Shown here: in pieces, positions 12,753-22,674 of the stretch
Position numbering within the stretch: the first letter of the stretch is position 1
Layout: every line of letters starts with the position of its first letter
Assembly (NCBI GenBank): GCA_905182995.1
Contig: CAJJDP010000155.1
Coordinates: forward strand, 1 to 64,000
Direction of reading: 5' to 3'
From: Paramecium octaurelia
Taxonomy: Eukaryota; Ciliophora; Oligohymenophorea; Peniculida; Parameciidae
DNA length: 64,000 bases
The notes under the pieces: model-generated
Told to the model about the DNA's origin: nothing
The model's input: only the letters and a program-made list of their open reading frames with translations
The model's database searches: none
Made by a program: the position numbers and the translations under genes

Positions 12753-13931
12753 AAATTATTTTAATGATGTAATACTCAAATATTCATATTTGAATTCACA
12801 AGATATTGTATATAGAATTCAATTAAACATTATTAAATATTATTAATATGATTTATGTTCACATTTCCACCTTTCAGTCTTATTTTTAAGATACATCTCA
12901 ATCAGCAAAACCAAAAGAGGTCATTTTGTATTTTTCTTGTTGATATTATCATTATTTCTATTTTTCCTTAATTGTATTTTTGATATGATAATTTAGAAAT
13001 TGTTTCGGTGACTACTAAAATTGATCTCTATTTAGAATATTATCCTAGCTTGAACCCAATAGTGTTATGATAAATTAAATTTTGGAGTTTAGTCTATAAT
13101 TTTTTAATAATATTACATAACATTTTATTTGGATATGCGAACTATTCAATTCTATTTTTCTTGGATACATGAACAGTAAAACTAAGGTGAGGTTTCTAAA
13201 CAAAGGAGAATGTTTGAATCTTAAGAAAAACACTCTAAAATTAAGGGATATTATTTTATGATGTCATTCAAAGAATAGCCCATAAAATTGTATATGTATT
13301 AATGGACAAGTAAACTACAATTGTAATATCCAATTACAACTTTTTTATTTTAGATAAATACTTTTAAGGCTTAATAAAATACTGTATATCAACAAATTTA
13401 ATCTAGATATCAAATATTATCATTAGCTAGGAGTTAACTTATACATTTAAGAATTTTCGTAAAGTTAAAATAATGAAATATTTAAAGGTTTTGATAAAGC
13501 AAATTTTGAAATATGCAAAGCATAGTTAATTGATTAAAATTATCAAGGGTAATTTTACATAGATAACTATAGATTCTCTAACTATCTTTATTCTCCAGAT
13601 ACTACTAATATCAGAAATAATCAAAATTATAATTAAGTATATAGGAAATCTCTTATAGTAAATCTCTTGTTTTCTATATAATTTATAGAGATTTCAAATG
13701 AGTAAAGCTATTCATAATAATTAACATGTTATGGCAAATATTTAATATCAATATATATTCTAACATATTGTAGCATATAATTTACAACAATTAAATATTA
13801 AATTAATGTTCCAATCACTACTTTATCAGTTTAAATTGAGGTTTAAAATGATCAATCCATGTAAAGAAAACAATGCAATTTTTAGTTGATATTAAATAAG
13901 AATTCAAATTTTTGAACAACACTCAATAATA
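12753..13931. other. AT-rich intergenic stretch
   Basis: No supported gene. The DNA is strongly A/T-rich. It probably contains the promoter of the Cys-rich gene at its left edge and that of the reductase at its right edge. Confidence 0.4.
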
Positions 13932-14764
13932 ATGTACATTGCATTCCAAACAACAATTAAACCAATCGACTTATTTAATGAAATTTGGTAATTCTTTAGC
14001 ATCTCATAATTAGCAATTTCACAATAAGATAAATGCTTAGGTACTCGAATTGGATAGTACATTTCATTAAATGATCCTAAGTTTGATATCAATACAACGA
14101 GATATTATTGCCCCATCTCAAGAATAGATGACGTTGGAATGTTTGATTTATTGGTCCACGCCGTTTACGCTGAAAATAAGAATTTTTCCACTCACATCAC
14201 AACTTTGAATGTAATAATTGCAAATATCATAGGATGGACACATTCTCAATATAAATGGACCTTTCACTAATTACCTTTACCACGGGTATGGCTCAATCGA
14301 AATCCCCAAGTACAATATCAATTCAAATTACTAATATATTGGCATAGTGGCAGAGTCTTCAGCTATTGCTGCTTTTTTCCAAGTTATGACAATGCTTATT
14401 TTGATAGTTAATTGAAGGTATAGCTACGAATGGCGATAATACACATATAGGATTGCTTTATGTGGCTGACACTCTCGATGAATTAGTTCTGATGGAGGAA
14501 TTAATTTGGTACATGGAGGAGAAAAAGATAAATGCTACATTTATGCTGAGAAATGAGCAAGATCCAGTCGGAAAGGTCTTTAGTGGTCCTAAGGGCTAAT
14601 TAAAACCGATTTATTTGGAATAGTATTTGCCTTAGCCTAATGATCAAACATTAATTCTTGTTTGCGGGAGCAGGTAATGATTATAAATTTTAATAAGGGC
14701 ATTTAAAAAAGAAACTAAATAACAACTGGAATATATCCATCACCAAAATATAGCTATAATTTGA
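13932..14764 (+). CDS. NADH-cytochrome b5 reductase-like flavoprotein
   Basis: Four exons (13932-14210, 14233-14382, 14408-14673, 14698-14764); introns of 22, 25 and 24 nt; 253 aa. The exons join in one frame and rebuild the ferredoxin-reductase fold: LGTRIGQYISL, then a flavin-binding RYYCPIS (family RxYT/S), a FAD-domain block LNINGPFTNYLYHGYGS, then the NAD-binding part with SSAIAAFFQLIEGIA in place of the usual GGTGITPMLQ, HIGLLYVADTLDELVL and finally ILVCGSR, the CGPP-like NAD site. Expected role: electron transfer from NADH to cytochrome b5 or related acceptors. Oddities: the usual GGTGITP is replaced by ESSAIAA and CGPP by CGSR, so nucleotide binding may be altered. The last intron ends AAG rather than TAG. 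No N-terminal membrane anchor is visible. Confidence 0.75.
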
Positions 14765-14944
14765 TTATATATTATTAAACATATTATAAAATTTTATATT
14801 AATTTAAGATATTATCAAATTAAATCTAATTAAATAACTGTGAAAAATATTTATATCCAAATTATTAACAATTCACTCCATTTATTATTTTAATTTTAAG
14901 AGATATAACCATACGCTTATAAATGTCCCAGAACACCATAAAAA

Positions 14945-15265
14945 ATGAATAGGTTCGATAATATTAGAAGGTGCATCAAAACTAAAAGGAGTAACTCAAA
15001 GATTTGGTATTTAAAGAGTCTTATTCCATCAAACAAGTAATATATTTATTCTAGACAGGCTTCTTAACTGTTAAACATTAAATATGCCACTGCCAAATCA
15101 ATTATGTCCAAAATTCGAAAGTCTAAAATAAAAAAATATTTATTCCTCAACAAAAAATTGGGGCAGTGCTAATTTAAGAAAGTTGAATTGTCCAAACCAT
15201 AATTAGAAATCAAATCTTTAGTGTCAGGATCTTTGATCAGTTCATGTAATTACTATTTATAATGA
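14945..15265 (+). CDS. Small basic protein with helix-turn-helix-like segment
   Basis: 106 codons, no intron, stop TGA 15263-15265. The chain is strongly basic. Residues 37-60 (ASQLLNIKYATAKSIMSKIR) look like a helix-turn-helix of the kind at the start of Tc1/mariner or homeodomain-like transposases, where the middle helix carries YxTAK. No DDE catalytic region follows, so this is at most a DNA-binding remnant or a domesticated small regulator. Flanks are AT-rich. Seen: the ORF and the HTH-like pattern. Inferred: nucleic-acid binding. Confidence 0.5.
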
Positions 15266-15293
15266 ATATCTTGTTAAAATTCAATAATATTAT

Positions 15294-15772
15294 TCACATA
15301 ATTTTTTTTTGGAGGATTTTGCTGTAAGCAAATATCATTGCATAAAATATATTGATAATTTAATAACTCAGGCTCATTATAAGTTCACGGTCATGTTGTT
15401 CATATTATTATTCGAAGGGATGTTTCCTAACAGCATTTTTCATCTTTTTTTAAATAACACTAAATACTGGGTATTGATAATAAAACATCAACTTCATCAA
15501 TAATTTTCCCATTACTACTTAGAGGAAAGAGCAATAGCGTTTCGATAAAAGCATATCGTCAAAGCACTTAAACAATTTATCTCTATCTCGACCTATGATC
15601 ACTGGCAAATGAGTTTTACAACTTAAATGGAATCACCATCTATTGTGACCTCACAATTAAGTTGAAATCTTAGGTACCTTTAATCTCTAAAATAATAAAA
15701 TAAGTGCAAATTCTCATAAGGATAACTTCTTACAAGAAACCCCTTAGGAACATAGGCAATTAAAAAAATCAT
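15294..15772 (-). pseudogene. Possible broken ORF, unknown
   Basis: A frame beginning near 15772 (YVPKGFLVRSYPYE) runs to a TGA after about 60 codons. Another frame then continues the protein-like sequence (VIIGRDRDKLFKCFDDML) to TGA at 15294-15296. A 27-nt GT...AG candidate spans the TGA but does not lead into the better second frame. It may be a relic, or a real gene with an intron I have misplaced. No family recognised. Confidence 0.25.
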
Positions 15773-15870
15773 ATCTATAATATATTAATATTGTAAATCA
15801 ATATGATCATCAAACCCAATTTTGTAATTCTACTTTCTATTTATTTTGTTCACATATCTAATAGTTTAAT

Positions 15871-16226
15871 TTAAGTTGAAATTAGAGTTGGAGATAAATT
15901 CGATTTTAAAATCAGTACTTGTATATTTAAAACTAAAGTAAATTATTTTTGATAAATGATTTAGTTGAAACTGGAGGATGAGATTTTCTTCTCAGATGAA
16001 TGAAACTAGCGCTCTTGAAATTGAGATTGATGTCAGAATTGGCTCACTTGTAGATTGATAATTTGATTGGGACTTAAAAATCCAAGCGGAGATGATGACA
16101 AATTTTATTATCAGAGGTGTAAATGATATGGTAAATTGCAGAAAGAGGCAGTAGAAATTTATAATGCTGCAATAAGCAACAGGTAAGCAGGGCTTACAAT
16201 TTGGAGTAGTTCGTACGAACAAATAA
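15871..16226 (+). pseudogene. SNF5/SMARCB1-like relic
   Basis: The stretch reads as parts of the SNF5 core. VEIRVGDKFDFK (from 15875) resembles the first SNF5 repeat. EIEIDVRIGSLVD, then TGA (16056-16058), then QFDWDLK continue the second repeat exactly where human SMARCB1 has ISLVDQFEWDM. A downstream helix with NFIIRGVNDMVNCRKRQQ fits the position after that repeat. The in-frame TGA and frame changes upstream show decay. The distance between the two repeats is also shorter than in the intact family. SNF5 is a core subunit of SWI/SNF chromatin remodellers, so the working copy should lie elsewhere. It lies just upstream of the kinase start and could now serve as promoter DNA. Confidence 0.45.
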
Positions 16227-16255
16227 AATATTGATATTAATTTTATCTTTAAAGA

Positions 16256-17752
16256 ATGTTATAATTACCTATTAATAATAGAACACCAGGATAAAATTTT
16301 AGTTTTAACTAGTTTGCCTCTACACCTAATTCTCCCGATAGAAACACACCGAGCACGATAAAGGATTATATAAAATATCGATAACGAAATTTGCTGGACT
16401 TTGTTAAAAGTCGATTATAGAGTCGGCAAAATAGTCCGAAAAACCTTTTTAAGGTGGATCTAATTTAGTTTGCGAAAAAGAAGTATGACAGCATGCCCAG
16501 TCCCATAATGGGGGAACATAAATTTTTATCAACTTAAAGATCGATTGGTGACTCGATTCAGATTGTGAATGGGCAGGGAATGACTGAAGATACATTATTT
16601 GATGAAATAATTGATTTGGAGAATGCGATTAATTCGAATGGATACGAGAAGAAGTTGATGGGATCTTAGAAACAAATAAATCATTCAATCATGAAGAAGG
16701 AAGTAACTGAAGATGGTTAAGTGAAAATTAATCAATACACGATATTGCAGGAGCTTGGCAAGGGGTCATTTGGGAAGGTGAAATTGGCAAAGGACAACAA
16801 TAGAAAATATGTAAGAAATTCAGAATTATGATAATAGGCAGTGAAAATATGTGATAGGAAGAAGCTAAAATTAAGGTTACTGTCAAGCAAAATGGATGCT
16901 TATTCATTGTTAGACAAAGAGATTGCTATAATGAAGAAGGTGGATCATGAAAACATAGTGTAACTGTATGAAGTTATTGAAAATCCGAATAACGATAAAT
17001 TGTATTTGGTCTTGGAATACATGGACGGACCTTAACTCTTATCAATTAAAAATAAGAACATTGAGACAATTTGGAGGTTGTTTCGAGATTTCATGTTGGG
17101 ACTAGAATATCGTATATAATACAAAAATATAAGTGCATAATTTCGCGAATATTGCCCATATGGACATTAAACCTGAAAATCTACTATTGAACTAGGAACT
17201 GAGGTTGAAAATAGCTGATTTCGGAGTCTCTCAAATTATGGATGACGATTTGGTCAAAACTAAAATTGGGACCTCAGCCTATCAACCTCCAGAAGTATTC
17301 ACTGAAGACCAAGTAAGAGGCAAGCCAATCGATGTTTGGGCTGCTGGGTTGACTTTGTATCAGTTAGTTTATAATGAGCACCCTTTTATTTCGTTAAGGC
17401 AAGATCAATTGAAGAATAACATTCTCACTCAAAACATCAAGTGGAGGGAGACCTCAGACTTAACAGATTTGCTCAAGAGAATGCTAGACAAGAATCCCAA
17501 CAATAGAATTACAACCTAACAAGTGTTAGTATCTTTATTGAGTTATTTCAGGAACATCCATGGGTGACCAAAAATGGTCGGTTCCCTCTAAAAAATGAGT
17601 ACCAGGGCAATTTCTGTGTTACTGAGAATGACATTCATAATGCCATCACAAGATTGTCCTTCAATATGGCTATTAGAACTTTAAATAAATTGAAATAGAA
17701 GCTAAATTAATCTCGCTAGCGATTAAAATAAAGAAAGGCTTAGGAATCATGA
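16256..17752 (+). CDS. AMPK-kinase-type protein kinase (CaMKK/LKB1-like), non-RD
   Basis: Four exons (16256-16810, 16838-17111, 17134-17528, 17552-17752); introns 27, 22 and 23 nt; 474 aa. About 150 polar residues precede the kinase domain. Motifs: glycine loop GKGSFGKV, Lys188 in YAVK, catalytic loop HMDIKPEN (Asp287), DFG at 305, then GTSAYQPPE in place of APE, DVWAAGLTLY, and MLDKNPNNR with HPWVTKNG. The last two are hallmarks of CaMKK, while YQPPE and the lack of the HRD Arg recall LKB1. This group phosphorylates the activation loop of AMPK/SnRK1-type kinases in energy signalling. With Met in place of the HRD Arg it does not need activation-loop phosphorylation in the usual way. The start chosen is the first ATG of an open frame that is coding throughout. 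Confidence 0.85.
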
Positions 17753-17822
17753 GAATCTGACTTTAATTTTATTAATTTAGATTATTTTTTCTAATTAACC
17801 AAAGAAATTTTTTCTAATAATA

Positions 17823-18972
17823 ATGAATTTTAATATCAAAGTCACTTTCAACAACTCCCCATGTCATCTTACCATTGACAATGACAATAACTTGATAATC
17901 ATGAATTAAATTCTTTTGATGACATTTCCTCTAAATTTAGATTCAAATATTGTGTGGAAATTAGAAAAAAATGTGCTTCTGGGCTTTGAAATCAACTCCC
18001 TTTTGTTTGCAGGTGACCATCATGATCTTCTGAACCTAAAATCCATCCTAGGACGACTTGTTACCTATAAAAAAATCAGTAATATGTACACCTTCCTCAG
18101 CACCATCGGAAAAGGCAACTATTCGCAAGTGTGCTTGCTCCATTGTAAAATAACAAATAAACTATTTGCTGTAAAATGCATGAAAAAAGAAAACTAATAA
18201 GTTGTAAATGAAATCAAAAGAGAAATTATGATCTGGTCTGAGTTGTAGCATAATAACATCGCCAGATTCTATGAAGTCTATGAGAGTACAAACACAATTT
18301 ATATTGTTATGGAAAAACTCAATAAATTAAGAAATGATTATGATCATGAAGAAATTAAATTAATTATGAAAGTATGATCATACGTAATTAAATTTTTAGG
18401 ATATTCTGGAAGGTGTACAGTACATTCATTCCAAAAACATTATTCATAGAGATTTAAAAATCGATAATATATTGATTGACGACGAAAATTAAATTAAAAT
18501 CATAGATTTTGGATTAGCTTGCCAATTTAGCAATGTCGAATCCAGATTTATCAGTTGTGGCACTCCCGGTTACATTGCTCCTGAAGTTCTGATGGATAAA
18601 CCCTTTGATTACAAATCTGATATCTTCAGTATCGGAGTTGTCATGTATAACCTCTACTTTAATAAACATTTATTCCAAGCTAATTAAGTAGCTGACATCC
18701 TCAAACTCAATAAGAAATTCACACTATCTAGGTTGTCAGTACTCAATATTCCAGATTGCGGTTATCAATTGTTAAGAAGCTTATTGAATCACAATCCTCT
18801 ATAACGAATAACGGCCTCTTAGGCTCTTTCACATTGGTATATGAATTCAATCAAGGAGGATCATTTCATAAAGGTTCCCAGAAATCCTAATCCAAAATTT
18901 AAGGATCACATTTAATCATGCTCAATTATTTACTCGAAAACTACTATAACTTCATACAATAAAATATATTGA
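17823..18972 (+). CDS. Serine/threonine protein kinase, CAMK-like
   Basis: Two exons (17823-18371, 18400-18972) with a 28-nt intron; 373 aa. An N-terminal region of about 90 residues, common in Paramecium kinases and possibly a PH-like fold, precedes the catalytic domain. Motifs: GKGNYSQV glycine loop, Lys in FAVKCMKKE, HRDLKIDN (H199-D201), DFG (219-221), GTPGYIAPE, and DIFSIGVVMYNL. All catalytic residues are present. The C-terminal tail is short and basic. It follows the AMPK-kinase-type gene on the same strand with only 70 bp between them. The substrate is unknown. Confidence 0.85.
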
Positions 18973-19748
18973 TATTATTATATTCATTAATTAATTATTG
19001 CACAACAGACTAATTTTAATATTCCAATTAAAGTTAAATTTTATTTAAATATTCTAAAACATTTCTTTTCTTATGAAAGGGTAAGAAACTTTATTATATA
19101 TGATCTTAAACTGAGATTTTAATTTGATGCCTATAGCTTGCCTATCTTAATCTTCATTTTGATTATTTGTGTTCAAGTAACTTAATGATAATTAAAATCT
19201 TTGAGTTTTCTTACTTTAACCATAGAAACATACAGATTTGAATGTAATTATTATTTTGTACCTAATGGCTATCCAATTTCTTAAAAAAGTAAGATTGTTA
19301 TTTCAGAAATGCAAGTTCTTCATTCAAAAATTAATAATCTTCAATAAATACAGAAATGATTAGAATAATTTCCACACTTGATTATGTTCATAAGACAAAT
19401 AAACTATTTATTATTGATTACTCTAATTGATTATTGGTTTAAATAAAATAATTTAATTTATACAGATTGATTCTCAATACATAATCATTGATTAATCGTA
19501 AATATTATATTAAAATTTCCTTAACTCAATGCAATCATTATTTCATCATTTATCCTTTCCCAAACTTTATTGTTATTATTAAATATCTGTATTCGCATTA
19601 AAATATGTATGAATCAGTACTAAAATAGTTGTGAATGCAGAAAATAGAATTTTGATTAAGCAAATGTTATTGAATTATCAGGAATTATTAAATTCACAAA
19701 TATAATTAAATTAATAAATATATGATAATTAGATCAGCTACTACTTAT
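18973..19748. other. AT-rich intergenic stretch
   Basis: No supported gene. It separates the kinase from the next small gene. Confidence 0.4.
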
Positions 19749-20098
19749 ATGATGCTTCATTCCAAGACTCCTTAATATCCCATAACAAGGGAATTTTTCA
19801 GAAAGATGTTTTCGTGTACTCCTTCTGATATTCTACTTTAGCAAAACCGCAAGAACCCAAAGAATAATTACTTTAGTCTCCAGATGTGAAAACATTTGCA
19901 GCTCATCTCAAATAAATGGAGCAAATTCCTTCTTAAAGAGAATAGGACTTGACACTTTTTGATTCATTTAAAATTGGTTCTTCAATATTGAGAAAGTACT
20001 TTAGATTCTTTGTATACTTTTTCTTTAAAATGCTTTACCTTAAATTAGATGAATACAAGAGATTTATAATATTTGGAATAATATTCTATTTTTTGTGA
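19749..20098 (+). CDS. Small hypothetical protein with one intron
   Basis: Exons 19749-19815 and 19842-20098, with a 26-nt intron that removes an in-frame TGA; 107 aa. The product starts MMLHSKTPQYPITREFF, has a Gln/Glu-rich middle (PQEPKEQLLQSPDVKTF, QMEQIPSQREQDLTLFDSF), and ends in a hydrophobic, aromatic segment (RFFVYFFFKMLYL) that may be a membrane helix or amphipathic tail. No family recognised. It converges with the WD40 gene; the two stops are about 50 bp apart. Confidence 0.5.
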
Positions 20099-20151
20099 AG
20101 AATTTGTGTTTACATATATAATATTATCACTATATAGATGGGTAGATAAAC

Positions 20152-21603
20152 TCAGAAATTTCTTTGGTTAATAACAATTTTTTTCTCATCGACATTATAC
20201 GCAATTAAATATTGACCATTATTTGTAAGTGTGGCTCCTTAAAACAGTCCTTTAAATCGCTATATTTACAAAGGATTGTTGAATTCTACGAATCTCCACA
20301 CATCTAAAGCATTAGAACTCTGAAATATCATTATTTAATTAGACGGAAGATATTTGATTCTATCAACACATTCCAATTAGGATTGAACTGTTCCAGTTAA
20401 ATGAAATTATCCATTGTTTCCATTTCTCCTCCAAATCAATACCTCTTTACTGCCAGTAACGAATTATTCATCATTTATAAAGCAAGCCGAGAAAATTTTA
20501 TATTCATGTGCATTTCCGATTTTCTAGGTTAGTTTCCACACTCCTTAATTTTGTTCGTATATATTGATAGACCTATCCCAACTAACTGATAATAATAGCT
20601 TATCACTTTAACTTATTTATATCTGTAATATTTCTCTGAAATGGTCATTCAAGCTTTATGACAACTACCACTAATTTTCACATTTATTCCAAATCTATAT
20701 AGTTTTATCACATCCAGTTGAAAATAATTGTTTATCTTACGAATTAATCACTATAGATTTTATACAGTCTTTATGGCAATTGAGCTCTTAATATAATTCA
20801 AAAGTGCCCTAATTTGAAAGTTTCCAAACGCGAACAATTTTGTCTACTCCTCCAGTAAAAAAGAAATTTTAAGAATTGCTTAAACAAATCGTCTCTATAA
20901 ACCCTCTATGAGTGTTATTTTCTTATATTTAGTTTATTCTGCCTTCTTTAAATGAATAACTCCTTATCTTATTTTCGCAATTCGCAATAATTACATTGTG
21001 TCTCTGAGCTATTTGTATGTCGAAGCATATTTATTAAGGATGGTCATTCCATTGTTAATACGCTATGAGATCTTCAATGTTTTTTTTATAGTCTTTCGCG
21101 TGTTTCAATGCAGTATCATAATATTGATTGAAGATTCCTTGATAGGGTTTTAATTTATCTACAACTTCTTAATCAAATAATTAAATATCTTAATATTTAA
21201 ATAGACTAATTTGTTAGGCCATTTTTTATAATTGGCTGAAGGTTATTTATCCAATTTAATAGTGGTTTAATTTCAGATTTTTATATTGTTAGATTATCTA
21301 CTAAATTTACTTTTCTATTTCCTTCTCTATTATATTCATATTTGCCAGTAATTCTTCAGTCCTTTTGAATAATTTATTTTTCAGTATTTCCAAAGATTTT
21401 ACCTCTTGTTCAAGCAAGCGATCGATTTCTTAATTCTACTATTTGACCATCCCATTATATAATTCGAATCCAGCCACTATACTGATGGGTCTAATTAAAC
21501 CACATTCATCACATGCCACTCTATCCCCTAATTTAACATTTAAATCAATATTTAGAAAGTTTACAAGTTTTGCATGAAAAGGACACAGAATATTTGTAGA
21601 ATT
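20152..21603 (-). CDS. WD40-repeat protein with N-terminal zinc-finger-like head and coiled coil
   Basis: An open frame ends at TGA 20152-20154. From the N-terminus: a Cys/His head (CPFHAKL, then RVACDECG), about 100 residues of coiled coil (QEIDRLLEQEVKSLEILKNK), then several WD-like repeats with sequence such as GVDKIVRVWKLSN, GCDKTIQIWNKCE, SWDRSINIYEQ and SKEVLIWRRN. This plan matches a large family of Paramecium WD40 proteins that begin with a short CP..H finger. The 5' end is unresolved: no ATG occurs in frame upstream of the CPFH finger before a TGA, and the first in-frame ATG (21450) would lose the finger. Either a short first exon was missed or the start codon has mutated. Function unknown; protein interaction is expected. 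Confidence 0.65.
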
Positions 21604-21934
21604 CAGAGTAAATCGTGATAAAATATTTAAATAAAAAATGATTAAGAATAATAATTCAAAACTATTTGGGATATTATATTCAATTATTTTAAATGTGTGA
21701 TTAGATTCTAGAACATAAATTCATCGATTACTATCTAAAAGTAATAAATTTATATATTAAATACAGGTGAATATGATTAAAGATACAAATTACGTGTGCA
21801 ATTCTTATGAATAAATATAATTTCTTCTTTTTGTATATAAAGTAGTATTTGATTGACGATTAAATAGTATTATATAAATTTATTAATTAATATTAAATTG
21901 TTAGAATAATTATTATACATTGTCATTAATCAAT
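21604..21934. other. AT-rich intergenic stretch
   Basis: No supported gene. It should contain the promoter, and perhaps a missed first exon, of the WD40 gene, as well as the 3' end of the NIFK gene. Confidence 0.35.
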
Positions 21935-22615
21935 TCAAGCTTTGAGTTATTCTTTCTATAATGATAATAAGGATATATAGATACAAATCCTGGGAAGGTG
22001 TAATTGATTCCTAATTCTTTAAGTTTTTGTCTCTTCTCCTCTTCATTAGCCAGCAACCTCTAGACTTCTTTGACTATTTACTCATTTGATTTTTCCTACT
22101 GATAAAAATAGATGGTACTTTATTTGAATCTTCAACAGCCTTTTCAGACCAATTGATAAAGAACAGTTTCTGGTTGCCGTGTTTGTATTTGAAAGGGTCA
22201 GGATGTTGGTCACTTAATACATTGACAACTAGCTTCTTTCCGTTCATTAGATAGCCGTTCATGGCTTGTGCTGCGATGGGTGCTACTTCTTTATCAGCGA
22301 ATTTAACGAATCCATAACCTTAGACTCTATTGGTCTAAAAAGAATGTAAATTTGAGGAATTACTTTTTTGCTTCTAAATAATTTGACTCCAAGCACGTCT
22401 CCAAATTAGGTAAAGTATTCCTTCAATCCCTCTTCGACAAAACCATAAGGTAAATGTCCAACATAAATAATTCCATGTTGTCTTTCTTGTGGTTATTACT
22501 CTAATCTGTTGACTTTGCTTTTTATTTTTTATTCTTTATTTGAGGATTCTTGACTTTATTTCTCAACAATCTTTTAAGTTTTGCCAATAACCTTCTAGGT
22601 CTTTTTTGTGCTCAT
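21935..22615 (-). CDS. NIFK: NIFK/Nop15-like nucleolar RRM protein
   Basis: Four exons (22615-22364, 22334-22119, 22095-21985, 21955-21935); introns 29, 23 and 29 nt; 199 aa. After a basic Gln-rich N-terminus comes one RNA recognition motif: RNP2 is IIYVGHLPYGF and RNP1 is GYGFVKFAD. The RRM is followed by the typical NIFK extension with NGYLMNGKKL and the C-terminal ELGINYTFPGF, which in human NIFK reads KKGIDYDFP. NIFK/Nop15 acts in the nucleolus on pre-60S ribosomal particles (ITS2 processing). The last intron exposes the TGA stop, which is otherwise out of frame. The next gene upstream may also act in 60S assembly. Confidence 0.85.
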
Positions 22616-22674
22616 AATTAAATTATATTAAATTGTGTTAATTATTTTAATTTATAAACAACTTTAATAAATTC

